A stretch of 39,099 bases of DNA from Kosmotogales bacterium (GTDB lineage: Bacteria; Thermotogota; Thermotogae; Petrotogales; Kosmotogaceae). Positions 17,226 to 26,359 of the stretch are shown one piece after another. The stretch is taken from positions 1-39,099 of the forward strand of contig JASGMR010000011.1 of the NCBI GenBank assembly GCA_030156385.1, in the 5' to 3' direction. The number at the start of each line of letters is the position of its first letter. Position 1 is the stretch's first letter. Made by a program: the position numbers and the translations under genes. The notes beneath the pieces are model-generated. The model saw only the letters and a list, made by a program, of their open reading frames with translations, was not told where the DNA came from and ran no database searches.

Positions 17226-18536
17226 ATGAAGAAAATTTTTATACTCATATTATTATTTATCGTGTTATCCTCATCTTTGTTTTTTTCAAAGGATATATCC
17301 CTTGTCCTTTCCGGTGGTGGAGCAAAGGGAGTTTATCAGCTTGGAGTCTGGAAAGCTTTAATCGATAACAATTATGATATAGAAGGTGTCTATGGAACAT
17401 CGGTAGGGGCAATAAATGGAGCGGCGATAACTATGGGAGATTATGAATTCGCCAAAAATCTCTGGATGTCCATAGATTACAAAAGACTCATGGAAGTGGA
17501 ACCAAAAATAATAGATATCCTGAAAACGGATATGACCTTTGAAACTATGAACGATTATTTCTCAGTTATCTGGGAACTGATAACCAACAACGGTATAAAA
17601 ATTGAACCCATGATAGATTTGATCTATAATTCAATAAATGAAGAAAAAATAAGAAATTCAAAGATCGATTACGGGTTGGTAACGGTAAATTATTCGAATT
17701 TCGAAGGACAGGAACTGTTCATTGAAGATATTCCGGAAGGAGAATTGAAGGATTATATACTGGCGAGTTCTAATTTTCCCGGTTTTCAAAGATACGTTAT
17801 CGAAGAAGAAAAATATATAGATGGGGGATTTTATTCAAATGTACCCGTTTCGATGGCTGTAGAAAGGGGGAGAAAAAATATTCTCTCTGTCACGATAAGT
17901 CTTAAAACACCCAGAGATATAATAACGGACATTAAGTTATCCTTTGATAAAGATATCAATCATATACAAGTCTCTCCTTCAAAAGAATTGGGAGGTTTTC
18001 TCGATTTCGATCCGGAAAGTTATTATGAATACATAAAATTGGGATATCTTGATACTCAAAGAGTTCTTGGAAATCTGTCAGGAGAAGATTATTTTATTAT
18101 CAATGAACCCTATGAATATCTGAAAGAAATTCTTTTAAACATACCTGAAGAAAAATTAAAAACCGCCTTTTCAATTTTAAATCTGGAATATGTTGATAAT
18201 GCATCTCCCGAATACAATTATTACAGGGTACTTCTACCTTATTTTGAAAAAATAACCCTAAAGAGTTCTCCTTCGGATGTGCTGAATGAAATACTGGAAA
18301 AACTTGCCGATTATTTAAAACTGGACGATCTTTCGCCTTATACCAGACTCGATCTGATCAAAGAGATTTCTTCAGGAACATGGAAAAATAAAGAAGATTC
18401 CTTTATCATAATGAATAAAAGAATCTTCTACAGTGACCTGATGAACTTTATCAATTTTATTACAGAAAATTGCGATTGTGAAATATTCCCATCGGAATTT
18501 TCTGAAGATTTTAAAAACAAATATAAAGAACTTTAA
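17226..18536 (+). CDS. Exported patatin-like phospholipase (copy 1)
   Basis: 436 residues from ATG 17226 (GGGTGAT just upstream; the GTG at 17214 is less likely). A signal peptide covers about 1-21. The patatin domain has the oxyanion loop SGGGAKG (29-35), nucleophile GTSVG (57-61, Ser59) and the dyad Asp in YIDGG (Asp199). The C-terminal ~200 residues are specific to this paralogue pair. It should hydrolyse acyl ester bonds of membrane lipids outside the cytoplasm. It is a clear paralogue of the gene at 26360. It converges with the 2-hydroxyacid dehydrogenase; their stop codons overlap by 2 bp. The 230 bp upstream is AT-rich with a possible TATTAT -10 but no promoter I would defend. Confidence 0.9.
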   Translation: MKKIFILILLFIVLSSSLFFSKDISLVLSGGGAKGVYQLGVWKALIDNNYDIEGVYGTSVGAINGAAITMGDYEFAKNLWMSIDYKRLMEVEPKIIDILKTDMTFETMNDYFSVIWELITNNGIKIEPMIDLIYNSINEEKIRNSKIDYGLVTVNYSNFEGQELFIEDIPEGELKDYILASSNFPGFQRYVIEEEKYIDGGFYSNVPVSMAVERGRKNILSVTISLKTPRDIITDIKLSFDKDINHIQVSPSKELGGFLDFDPESYYEYIKLGYLDTQRVLGNLSGEDYFIINEPYEYLKEILLNIPEEKLKTAFSILNLEYVDNASPEYNYYRVLLPYFEKITLKSSPSDVLNEILEKLADYLKLDDLSPYTRLDLIKEISSGTWKNKEDSFIIMNKRIFYSDLMNFINFITENCDCEIFPSEFSEDFKNKYKEL

Positions 18537-19492
18537 TAAACGTTATTCGGTGGTTTTTTGCCTTCCAGGGCAATCTTTATATTTCGTCCCACCATAAAGG
18601 ACATTTGTTTTCGCGTTTCATCATTGGCAGAACCCAAATGAGGCAACAAAACCACATTTTCCAATTTCTTCAATTCTTCAGGAACTTCAGGTTCATTTTC
18701 ATAAACATCGAATCCCGCTCCGAATATCGCCCCGGTTTTTAACAATCTTATCAGCGCATCTTCTTCTATGATCGCTCCCCGGGCTGTATTGATCAATATA
18801 CAGTTTTTTTTCAACATTTTTAATCTTCTTTCATTCAATAAATGTTCTGAACCTTTATTCAATGGACAGTGTAAACTTATCACATCGGATTCCTTGAGCA
18901 ACTTTTCCAAACTCGAATACTCCACATTCAACTTTTTCTCTGTCTCTTTATCAAGAGGCATTCTATTAAAATATATAACATTCATTCCAAATGCCTGAGC
19001 TCTTTTTGCAACGGCTTTTCCTATTCTTCCAAGACCTATTATTCCCAGGGTTTTATCTTTAATTGAGCGTCCTACAAGCAATTGAGGTTTCCAGCCTTCG
19101 AATTTTCCTTTTCTGACGAATTTATCCCCCTCCACTATTCTCCTTGAAACCGCTAAAAGCAAACCGATAGTGATATCCGCCGTAGCGTCCGTCAAAGCAT
19201 CCGGAGTGTTTGTAACATAGATATTTTTCTCTTTTGCAGCTGATAGATCTATATTATTGTACCCAACAGCATAATTGGCTATGACCTTTAAATTTGGCAA
19301 ACTATCGATAATTTCAGAATCAATTTTATCTGATAAAAGGCAAACAAGCGCATCTGCATTTTTAGCACCGGCTATTATTTCCTCTTTAGTCAAAAAACGG
19401 TCCTCTTCGTTTACAATTAAATGGTGATCCTTTAATATAAATTCTGCTTCTTCAGGAATTTTAAATGTAAAAAATATCGTCTTTCTCTCCAT
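18533..19492 (-). CDS. D-isomer-specific 2-hydroxyacid dehydrogenase (glyoxylate/hydroxypyruvate reductase type)
   Basis: 319 residues from ATG 19492, which follows GGAGGGTGAT; an upstream TTG at 19507 is in frame but poorly placed. The NAD-binding fingerprint TLGIIGLGRIGKAVA is clear, as are the catalytic Arg (NTARGAII), Glu (DVYENEP) and His (LLPHLGSA). It reduces 2-oxoacids such as glyoxylate or hydroxypyruvate to D-2-hydroxyacids. GyaR-like reductases of Thermotogales and archaea share this length and motif set. Exact substrate is not readable. It is monocistronic, convergent with patatin copy 1. Confidence 0.9.
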   Translation of the reverse strand: MERKTIFFTFKIPEEAEFILKDHHLIVNEEDRFLTKEEIIAGAKNADALVCLLSDKIDSEIIDSLPNLKVIANYAVGYNNIDLSAAKEKNIYVTNTPDALTDATADITIGLLLAVSRRIVEGDKFVRKGKFEGWKPQLLVGRSIKDKTLGIIGLGRIGKAVAKRAQAFGMNVIYFNRMPLDKETEKKLNVEYSSLEKLLKESDVISLHCPLNKGSEHLLNERRLKMLKKNCILINTARGAIIEEDALIRLLKTGAIFGAGFDVYENEPEVPEELKKLENVVLLPHLGSANDETRKQMSFMVGRNIKIALEGKKPPNNVY

Positions 19493-19663
19493 AAAATCAC
19501 CCTCCAAATAAAATGTATTAATATTCTAACAAAATTTTTTACAGATATTTAGAATTTTTCACACTTCATAAAAAAACATCATGACACACACACCAAAAAA
19601 AGGCTGAGAACTGAAAATACAAAAAAAATGTCATATATAAAAGAACAGGTGGGGGTAGAACAT

Positions 19664-19942
19664 ATGCATTGTGCCATAAACACTTACTTGATAAAATTAA
19701 CGGCTGTTAATTCTTTAAAGGAAAAAAGAATGATCCTGAGAAAAGTTCTCAGCGATCTGAAGGGCAAATTCAACGCTTCTGTTGTTGAAACAGGCAAACA
19801 AGACTCAAAATACTGGTTGGAAATTTCTGTTGCCCTCATTGCAAATTCTTCTTCAGAAATAGATTCCATACTTTCTTCTGTTGAAAAAAGGCTTTTGTTT
19901 TTCAATCTTGATATAAATGACATTATTTCAGAAAAATGGTGA
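19664..19942 (+). CDS. DUF503 (YlxP-like) protein
   Basis: 92 residues from ATG 19664, preceded by AGGTGGGGGT. The family core is plain: an ALAxxTYLIKL-like first strand, SLKEKRMILRKVLSDLKGKFNASVVETGKQD and VALIANSSSEID. DUF503 proteins are small alpha-beta proteins; Firmicutes members (YlxP) sit in the nusA-infB operon and have a proposed ribosome-associated role. It opens the long plus-strand envelope cluster and overlaps the ribosome site of the next gene. Confidence 0.9.
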   Translation: MHCAINTYLIKLTAVNSLKEKRMILRKVLSDLKGKFNASVVETGKQDSKYWLEISVALIANSSSEIDSILSSVEKRLLFFNLDINDIISEKW

Positions 19943-19953
19943 GGAGGTTATTT

Positions 19954-21180
19954 ATGAAAAAAATTCTTATATTGATTATTTTGATCGTTTCCACCCTGGC
20001 AATTTCAGGAACGGTTTATATCTATCCTAATTTTGGTTATTTTGTGAATTCTGAAATTGTGAATGGATCTGAATTCGCTCTGGAATTACCGGATGGTGTC
20101 TCGTCTGATCTATCCGGATTCTCTTTCAGCAATTTACCGGAAAAAACCGTTGTTTCAATTTTAAAAGGCGATTCGTATTCCTCTTTCCTGGAAAAATACG
20201 AGGGAAAGCAGGTCTTGGTAAGATATGAAAATGGAATCGAAGAATATTTTACTCTTCTCGATGCTGACGGCCCTGTTTTAAAGGATTCAAAAGGAAATAT
20301 TCATTTTAAAACAGAGGGAAAAATCATATTTTTAAATTCAAATTACTTCCCAGAAGATAAACTTAAGGTTAATTTTTTTGAGCCTATGAACAGAGAAATA
20401 ATCTATTCATACAGATTGAACTCCACAGGATGGTCGGCAAAATACGTTATAAATTTAAAAGATAAAACGTCCCACATGGACGGTTCTTTTTTAATATTTT
20501 CCGATTACGATCTTTCAAACAAAAAAATTCAAATAGTCAACGCAGATCTGGGAAATGATTTTCAGGTTCTTCAAAAAAACGTTATGATGGATTATTCAGA
20601 AAGTTATGCTTCGGGTCAGAGTTATCAGACATCGAATCTGTGGAGTTACGAAATCGAGGTTCCTCTCACAGAAAAATATAATTCAGTTTCTTTCCTTTCA
20701 AAGGATATTCCCAGTGCCAAACAATATGTATTCCGACCTGGATGGTCCCCAACAGATTATTTTCAGGGAGTAGACATTGACTTGAGAATTGGCACACTAC
20801 CCTTTGATTTACCCGCAGGATCAATCGAAATTTATGAAGACGGATTTTTAATGGGAAATACTCACATTCAGACAATTCCACAGGGACAAAAAGAAACTAT
20901 CTTGAAAAAAATCGCAACTTCTCTTGAAATAAAAGGAAAGAAGGAGTCCTATGTTCAGGATAAGGTTTATACCAATATATATTCTGTTTCAAATTTTTCC
21001 GATGAATCCGCTGTTGTTTCTATTGAGGATCAAATTGGAAACGTATATGATCTGAAGGTTGAAATTGATGGTAGAATTATAAATAACTTTGAATTGAGTA
21101 ATCCAAATATATTTTCCATTTCATTGGGTTTAGGTGAGGGAGTCAGTAGGAAGGTTGAAATACAATATAGAATCAAATGA
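19954..21180 (+). CDS. Exported DUF4139-like beta-rich protein
   Basis: 408 residues from ATG 19954 with GAGGAGG 7 bp upstream. A signal peptide is clear (about 1-18). The rest is predicted beta-rich. The stretch YSYRLNSTGWSAKYVINL around residue 155 and the later NFSDESAVVSIEDQIGN and RKVEIQYRIK are the layout of DUF4139, where a 'tGW-x-a-x-Y' motif starts the conserved half. DUF4139 has no established biochemical function. It lies between DUF503 and YqeK with close spacing. Family call is moderate; secretion is well supported. Confidence 0.6.
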   Translation: MKKILILIILIVSTLAISGTVYIYPNFGYFVNSEIVNGSEFALELPDGVSSDLSGFSFSNLPEKTVVSILKGDSYSSFLEKYEGKQVLVRYENGIEEYFTLLDADGPVLKDSKGNIHFKTEGKIIFLNSNYFPEDKLKVNFFEPMNREIIYSYRLNSTGWSAKYVINLKDKTSHMDGSFLIFSDYDLSNKKIQIVNADLGNDFQVLQKNVMMDYSESYASGQSYQTSNLWSYEIEVPLTEKYNSVSFLSKDIPSAKQYVFRPGWSPTDYFQGVDIDLRIGTLPFDLPAGSIEIYEDGFLMGNTHIQTIPQGQKETILKKIATSLEIKGKKESYVQDKVYTNIYSVSNFSDESAVVSIEDQIGNVYDLKVEIDGRIINNFELSNPNIFSISLGLGEGVSRKVEIQYRIK

Positions 21181-21181
21181 T

Positions 21182-21739
21182 GTGCTTTCTCAGATAAAGG
21201 AACTGACAAAAAAGTTTAATTCGATCAAAAGATACATTCATATAAAAAACGTCGAATCTTTGGCCGTTGAGTTGGCCGAAAGGTTCGATGTTTCTCCTGA
21301 AGAAGTTTCCATTGCGGCATATGGGCATGACTTGATGAGGGGTTTAAAAGACTGTGAATATATGGAGTATTGTAGACTGTACAACTATCATCCCAGTAAA
21401 ATAGAAATAAACCGTCCAATATTGCTTCATGGGAAAATCTCTGCGATGTATCTGAACAGCAAATTTGATATCTCGCCATCTTGCTATAATGCAATATATT
21501 GGCATGTTTCGGGTCATATAAATCTGGATTTGACAGGAAAAATAATAGTTGTTTCAGATTTCTGTGAAATAGGGAGAACTCATGAAGAGGCAACAATTTT
21601 TAGAGATGAAGCTTTTCAAAATCTGGAAAAAGTTTATTTAAAAGTGATAAAATCAAAAATAGAATGGGCTTTAAAAAAGAACAGACCGATAATACCTGAA
21701 TCTATTGAGGTATGGAATTCAAATTCTTGGGAGGACTGA
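21182..21739 (+). CDS. HD-domain hydrolase, YqeK-like (symmetrical Ap4A hydrolase)
   Basis: About 185 residues from GTG 21182, one base after the previous stop. The ribosome site is weak, and an upstream TTG at 21155 inside the previous gene is possible. HD-superfamily residues are in place: H in YIHIKNVESLA, the HD pair in AAYGHDLMRG, H in LLHGKISA, H in IYWHVSGH and D in IIVVSDFCEIGRTHEEA. This order and the 'kiivvsD..E..R' block match YqeK, which cleaves Ap4A to ADP in Gram-positive bacteria. In Firmicutes yqeK often neighbours ribosome and LCP genes; here LCP-type genes follow directly. Confidence 0.85.
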   Translation: MLSQIKELTKKFNSIKRYIHIKNVESLAVELAERFDVSPEEVSIAAYGHDLMRGLKDCEYMEYCRLYNYHPSKIEINRPILLHGKISAMYLNSKFDISPSCYNAIYWHVSGHINLDLTGKIIVVSDFCEIGRTHEEATIFRDEAFQNLEKVYLKVIKSKIEWALKKNRPIIPESIEVWNSNSWED

Positions 21740-21742
21740 GTT

Positions 21743-22474
21743 ATGCCTTTAAAACCTGCAGATCATCATGGGAAAACTGACGAAGTGAGAAAAAAAAGCA
21801 AAAAATGGATTATTATAATCTTGGCTGTAGCGGCCGTAATAATTGTCGGAGTGGTATGGATTTTCAGCGTTAAAGGAAATATCGATAACAGCGCTGCAAT
21901 GAAAGCTGAAAGTGTCGATTATTTGATAAAAGTGAACGATTCAGATAAAACTGAATTCATATTGCTCAGAACGAGAAATAACGGCAAAATCACCGAAATC
22001 TCTATTCCCTTAAACGGTTCTGTTAATGGGGAAGATGATATTATTTCCCTTGAAAATACGGATAAAACTCTTGCTACTTTAGCTTCGTGGTTCAATATGA
22101 ACACGGATGATATTTATTTTCTTGAATTGGATGAAGACACACTGAAAAATCTTTCTTCTAAACTTGGAAATGAAGTCGATACATTCTCGGAATTTATCGA
22201 TTCTCTGGCTGGAAGAGGATTCGGTTTTTTCGATTATTTTAAAGTGAACAATTATCTCGATTCATTCAATACGTCGAATTATACTAATGTAGATGGCGGT
22301 TCTCTGGCCAACTTTATTAACAGAATGTCAAATTCCAGAATAAACGAAATTACGCTTGAAGGGCTGACGGAATATCCCGTCGAAATATATACTGAAAAAA
22401 ACGGAGATCCAAAATTAGTATATTTCATACAAGAAGATTCAATTGAAAAAGCAAAAGAAGAATTACAGGAATAA
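21743..22474 (+). CDS. Membrane-anchored degenerate LCP-like protein
   Basis: 243 residues, GGGAGG upstream. A lysine-rich N-terminus and one TM helix (about 22-41) place the rest outside the membrane. The external domain follows the start of the LCP fold: KTEFILLRTRNNGKITEISIPLNGS parallels RTDFILKVSIDDDGNIAVNNIPRDS of the next gene, and DDIYFLELDEDTLKNLSSKLG parallels the strand-helix before 'GPVKV'. The arginines that bind the polyprenyl phosphate in LCP enzymes are replaced (RTD to KTE, PRDS to PLNG), and the later R-x-R-Q-D-G block is missing. It is probably a non-catalytic partner or regulator of the LCP enzyme, whose start overlaps its end by 32 bp. The LCP relation is inference. Confidence 0.7.
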   Translation: MPLKPADHHGKTDEVRKKSKKWIIIILAVAAVIIVGVVWIFSVKGNIDNSAAMKAESVDYLIKVNDSDKTEFILLRTRNNGKITEISIPLNGSVNGEDDIISLENTDKTLATLASWFNMNTDDIYFLELDEDTLKNLSSKLGNEVDTFSEFIDSLAGRGFGFFDYFKVNNYLDSFNTSNYTNVDGGSLANFINRMSNSRINEITLEGLTEYPVEIYTEKNGDPKLVYFIQEDSIEKAKEELQE

Positions 22475-23666
22475 GAGTTTTAAATCTCTTTTAATTTTTA
22501 TTTTTGTTTTATTATCAATATTTTCAATTTCAGGTTTATTTTATATTTTTTATATATCCGTCAATGACGTGATAAACAATTTTTCCAGCGAACCTGTGAG
22601 TGGTTCGTATCTCATTTTAGGAATAGATACCGGAGGAAAGGAATCCTCCGGTGGCAGGACAGATTTTATACTTAAAGTGAGCATAGATGATGATGGAAAC
22701 ATCGCGGTTAACAATATTCCTAGGGATTCGATCATAAAATATGAAGGAGAATATCATAAAATAAATTCTATAAATAATCTTTATGGAACTGAGATTCTGA
22801 TAGATTTCATTGAAAAATATTACAACGAAAAAATAAGAGGATATATAATTGCAGATTTCAGCCTCGTTTCAAAAATAACAGAAATAACGGGCCCCGTGAA
22901 AGTTTTTCTCGATGAGCCGATGATTTATGATGATTTTCAACAGGACTTACACATTTATTTTCCCATGGGTCTGAATTATTTACAGGGGGAAGATTTGCTG
23001 AAATATGTTAGATTCAGACAGGATGGACTCGGAGATATTGGAAGAATTCAGAGACAAAAAGATGTTCTTAATCAGTTATTCAACAGCATTATATCTGGTG
23101 GTTACAAAAAAATTCTGGAGGCGGTTAATTTTTTTATGGGAAATGCTGAAGTGAATATCTCCTTTGAAGAAATTCTTCAACTGGGAATAAATTATTTAAT
23201 TGGAAACAACACCATCTCCTTCGGTAATGTTCCGTATTATATAGATGAAGGGGACGGCTCTTTATACTTGACAGATGAAGTTCCTGAAGAACCTGTGGAA
23301 AAAACAATCATCTACATTGTCAACAATATTCCCGACTATTATAAGATAGGTAATTTTTCTTCAATTATTCAGGGTCAATGGGATAACCATGATGAATATA
23401 CCAATATTTATACAATAGATAATTATTACCCTCTTGAAGAAATAGACTCAAAAGAAACCTATATATTCTTGAATAATGAGGAAAAAAAGAGTGAAATATT
23501 AGATCTGTTTTATCTCTCGCAACCGTATCATAAACCTCATATAAGTGAAATTTACAAATTCGAAGATCTTCAGAAATACTATAATTTAATAGATACAATC
23601 TCTAAAAATGGCTATTATCCTGTGAATTGTGATGCTATTATTTTACTGGGGACTGTAAAAAGTTGA
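22443..23666 (+). CDS. LCP (LytR-CpsA-Psr) family cell-wall glycopolymer ligase
   Basis: 407 residues. I read TTG 22443 as start, overlapping the previous gene by 32 bp, with a weak AAGAAG site; no in-frame ATG lies before the TM helix (about 15-38). The LCP catalytic set is complete: GGRTDFIL, NNIPRDS, KINSINNLYG and YVRFRQDGLGDIGRIQRQKDVL. LCP enzymes transfer polyprenyl-phosphate-linked polymers onto peptidoglycan or proteins. In a diderm thermotogal cell the acceptor is unknown. The C-terminal ~170 residues after the LCP core (FFMGNAEVNISF onward) are a beta-rich tail. The downstream permease starts within its stop codon. Confidence 0.9.
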   Translation: MKKQKKNYRNKSFKSLLIFIFVLLSIFSISGLFYIFYISVNDVINNFSSEPVSGSYLILGIDTGGKESSGGRTDFILKVSIDDDGNIAVNNIPRDSIIKYEGEYHKINSINNLYGTEILIDFIEKYYNEKIRGYIIADFSLVSKITEITGPVKVFLDEPMIYDDFQQDLHIYFPMGLNYLQGEDLLKYVRFRQDGLGDIGRIQRQKDVLNQLFNSIISGGYKKILEAVNFFMGNAEVNISFEEILQLGINYLIGNNTISFGNVPYYIDEGDGSLYLTDEVPEEPVEKTIIYIVNNIPDYYKIGNFSSIIQGQWDNHDEYTNIYTIDNYYPLEEIDSKETYIFLNNEEKKSEILDLFYLSQPYHKPHISEIYKFEDLQKYYNLIDTISKNGYYPVNCDAIILLGTVKS

Positions 23667-24751
23667 AAAAGAAAAACTTTATTTTATCCATTTCTTTGGC
23701 TTTTACAAAAAAAAATAAAAAACATTTTTTAATCCCATTTATCTCAATACTAATAGGAACGATGGGGTTGCTGGTTATTCTAAGTGTTATAAGAGGGTTC
23801 AACGATTATTTCGTTGAAAGTATAACTTCATTTTTTCCTCATATACTGATAGAAGGATCTTCAGACAATTCTATAAAAGAAACAGAAAAAATTATCTCAG
23901 TATCATTCAAAGAGGGGGTAATTCTAAAAAACGGTGAATTCTCCGGAATTATGCAACTTTCCTCAGATAATTCCGGACTGGACAACTTCAATGAATTCAT
24001 AATCGAGGGAAAAACCCCTCAGGACTACGATGAAATTGCCATAGGAAAAGTTCTCTCGGATGAATTAAACGCTGAAAAGGGCGACACGGTTCAAATATTT
24101 TCCATAAAAAATAACCTTCAACCGGAAACTCAGAATTACAAAATTTCCGGTATATTTGAAAGTGGAATGTATCAGTACGATTCCAGTTTCATACTGAATA
24201 AAGGCGATGATTTACACTGGACAGCAATTTATCTCAAAAATCCCTTAAAAGCGGATGATTACATAAAAAATATTGAGGGTAATGCCGTCACATGGACCGA
24301 AATGAACACCACATTCACATCTGCAATTGCGGTCAATGAATTTTTTGCCGTTATTATTTCCCTATTTGTTTTAGTGATAGCAGGTTTTGGAATAATGAAC
24401 TCCACACTTTTTTCCGTTTTAACAAGAAAAAGGGAGATTTCCATCCTTTCTTCTCTGGGATTTACCTACAGACAGACATCATTGATATTTATAATACAAT
24501 CTTTTCTGATATCCATATCCGGAATTATTTTTGGGCTGCTCATAGGATTCCTGGTTCTTGCGATCATCCAAAATATTCAGATTCCCCTTCCGTCAGATGT
24601 TTTTTACATAAAATACCTTCCGGTAAAAACTCATTTATCAGATATCCTGTTGACTGTCTCAATTGAAATAGGAATTTCAATGATATTTTCTGTCCTTCCT
24701 GCGAGAAGAGCCGGTAAGATCGACCCGATGGATGTGTTGAAAAGTGAATAG
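23663..24751 (+). CDS. FtsX/LolC-type ABC transporter permease
   Basis: 362 residues, TTG start overlapping the LCP stop. The topology is that of MacB/LolC/E: one TM near 22-45 (IPFISILIGTMGLLVILSVIRG), a ~190-residue external domain, then three TMs (about 228-250, 270-300, 325-345) with the FtsX signature text MNSTLFSVLTRKREISILSSLGFTYRQ and the C-terminal PARRAGKIDPMDVLK. Such permeases work as mechanotransmitters that extract lipoproteins or export molecules instead of carrying substrate through a channel. The ATPase partner follows with an 8-bp overlap. Only one permease is present, so the complex would be a homodimer. Confidence 0.9.
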   Translation: MKKKNFILSISLAFTKKNKKHFLIPFISILIGTMGLLVILSVIRGFNDYFVESITSFFPHILIEGSSDNSIKETEKIISVSFKEGVILKNGEFSGIMQLSSDNSGLDNFNEFIIEGKTPQDYDEIAIGKVLSDELNAEKGDTVQIFSIKNNLQPETQNYKISGIFESGMYQYDSSFILNKGDDLHWTAIYLKNPLKADDYIKNIEGNAVTWTEMNTTFTSAIAVNEFFAVIISLFVLVIAGFGIMNSTLFSVLTRKREISILSSLGFTYRQTSLIFIIQSFLISISGIIFGLLIGFLVLAIIQNIQIPLPSDVFYIKYLPVKTHLSDILLTVSIEIGISMIFSVLPARRAGKIDPMDVLKSE

Positions 24752-25394
24752 TATATTGAAATGCGAAAACATTAAATTTTCGTATGGAAAAACTGAAGTA
24801 TTGAGCGACTTAAATTTTTCTGTAAACACCCCTTCTATAACAGGGATAAAGGGTCCTTCCGGTTCAGGAAAAACCACTCTTTTTGGTATTCTATCAGGGC
24901 TTTTGAATCCTGACGCGGGAAAAGTTTATTTGAATGAAATTGATATTTATAAAAATTATAAAAATAAAATTCTGGCAAGAAAAAAAATTGGTCTTGTGTT
25001 TCAAAATTATAATCTTATACGAGAACTCACCGTTTTTCAAAACATTCAAATAGTTGAAGATCTAGTCAGAAACAACAGATTTAAAATAGAAGAAATTCTG
25101 GAGAAAATGAACATTTCGGATCTCAAAAGCAGATACCCCGATCAACTCTCAATCGGGCAGAGACAGAGAGTCGCCATAGCAAGGGCTCTGTGTGGTAACC
25201 CTTCCGTTATTTTAGCCGATGAGCCCACCGGTAGCGTTGATCCCTCAAATAAAAAAAATATTTTAGAATTATTCCTGCATATAAAAAAGGTCGGAATTCC
25301 CGTTATTATTTCAAGCCACGATCAAACTACCTTCGAATTTTGTGATAAAGTATTTTCAATAAATGAAAAACTATTGATGGAGGAATACACTTGA
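24744..25394 (+). CDS. LolD/MacB-type ABC transporter ATPase
   Basis: 216 residues from GTG 24744 inside the permease end. All catalytic motifs are intact: Walker A GPSGSGKTT, Q-loop VFQNYNLI, signature LSIGQRQRVAIARAL, Walker B VILADEPTG and the H-loop SSHD. The sequence belongs to the LolD/MacB/FtsE clade. It powers the permease upstream. The intact active site contrasts with the decayed ATPase at the left edge. TGA of this gene overlaps the TTG start of the next (TTGA). Confidence 0.93.
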   Translation: MNSILKCENIKFSYGKTEVLSDLNFSVNTPSITGIKGPSGSGKTTLFGILSGLLNPDAGKVYLNEIDIYKNYKNKILARKKIGLVFQNYNLIRELTVFQNIQIVEDLVRNNRFKIEEILEKMNISDLKSRYPDQLSIGQRQRVAIARALCGNPSVILADEPTGSVDPSNKKNILELFLHIKKVGIPVIISSHDQTTFEFCDKVFSINEKLLMEEYT

Positions 25395-26344
25395 GAAGTA
25401 TTTTTAGAGATTTTTCAGCCGACTTTTTTGACATATTAAAATACCCTTTAGAAGATTGGGATCAGGGATGGTCCGAATATGAAGAAAAACATCCCAGAAT
25501 AATAGAAGAATACAGGTGCCAGAATTCACTTTCAAACAATATGGCCACAGAGCTTTTAAAAAAAATTGGAAGAAGAAGATATGACAAAGTCTATATAAAA
25601 TGGCTGGAAAAAAACAGAGAATTAAAGAATAAAATTATTTATAGCATAAGGCACTGTGATTATGATTTCCAATTGAAAAAAGAGGATTTCGTAGTGTATT
25701 TTATGCCCTTTTTAAAACTGAAAAAATATCTTTTTATTCCCACTTCCAAAGGACATGTCCTGGCACTGGATATGCTTTTTTATTATGAGAAAGACGAATT
25801 TAACAATTTACCGGATGATATAGTCAATGCGATGAAAGATTTCCGGATTTTTTCAAAACATAATATAGAAAAAAACATCCCTCCGGAAGAAAAAATAAAA
25901 CGTTATGATCATTTGTATGAAAAAATTTCAAACGATATAAAGAATACAGATGATATAGATATCATGAACAGATCTATAGTCAATAACATATCGAGATACA
26001 TAGACTACTGTAACTGGACAGGCATTTATAGGGGAAATGACGATGGGGTTCTGACACTCGATTATTATATTGGAGAACCCACGGAGCATGTTAATATACC
26101 TTATGGCAAAGGAATATGCGGACAATCCGCAAAAACAAATTTGACTTTTTTAGTTGGTGATGTGACCACTCAGGATAATTATTTATCGTGCGGCAGTAAC
26201 GTTAAATCCGAGATAGTCATCCCCATAAAATCTCCGGACGGGAGTTTTTTAGAACAACTTGATATTGACAGTCACTCAATCAATGCATTCGATGAAATAG
26301 ATAAAAAATATCTTGAAAAAATCTGTTCGCTTGCCAATAGATAA
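25391..26344 (+). CDS. Unrecognised N-terminal region fused to a GAF domain of free-methionine-(R)-sulfoxide reductase type
   Basis: 317 residues from TTG 25391 with GGAGG upstream. Residues ~1-180 are charged, helical and match nothing I know. Residues ~195-317 follow the fRMsr (MsrC) GAF fold: NWTGIYR, IPYGKGICGQSA, YLSCGSNVKSEIVIPI, LDIDSHSINAFDEIDKKYLEKI. Two of the three cysteines of the E. coli enzyme are present (GICG and the catalytic SCGS). The middle one (about ten residues after the first) is absent, as in some two-Cys relatives. It could reduce free Met-R-sulfoxide, or sense redox state. It has no TM helix or signal peptide although its neighbours are envelope genes. Confidence 0.72.
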   Translation: MRSIFRDFSADFFDILKYPLEDWDQGWSEYEEKHPRIIEEYRCQNSLSNNMATELLKKIGRRRYDKVYIKWLEKNRELKNKIIYSIRHCDYDFQLKKEDFVVYFMPFLKLKKYLFIPTSKGHVLALDMLFYYEKDEFNNLPDDIVNAMKDFRIFSKHNIEKNIPPEEKIKRYDHLYEKISNDIKNTDDIDIMNRSIVNNISRYIDYCNWTGIYRGNDDGVLTLDYYIGEPTEHVNIPYGKGICGQSAKTNLTFLVGDVTTQDNYLSCGSNVKSEIVIPIKSPDGSFLEQLDIDSHSINAFDEIDKKYLEKICSLANR

Positions 26345-26359
26345 TGGGAGGGTTAAAAG

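Noticed and set aside
19554-19612. CACACA-rich stretch, similar to one near 17140
   Set aside because: Short simple sequence in two AT-rich gaps without further shared structure.
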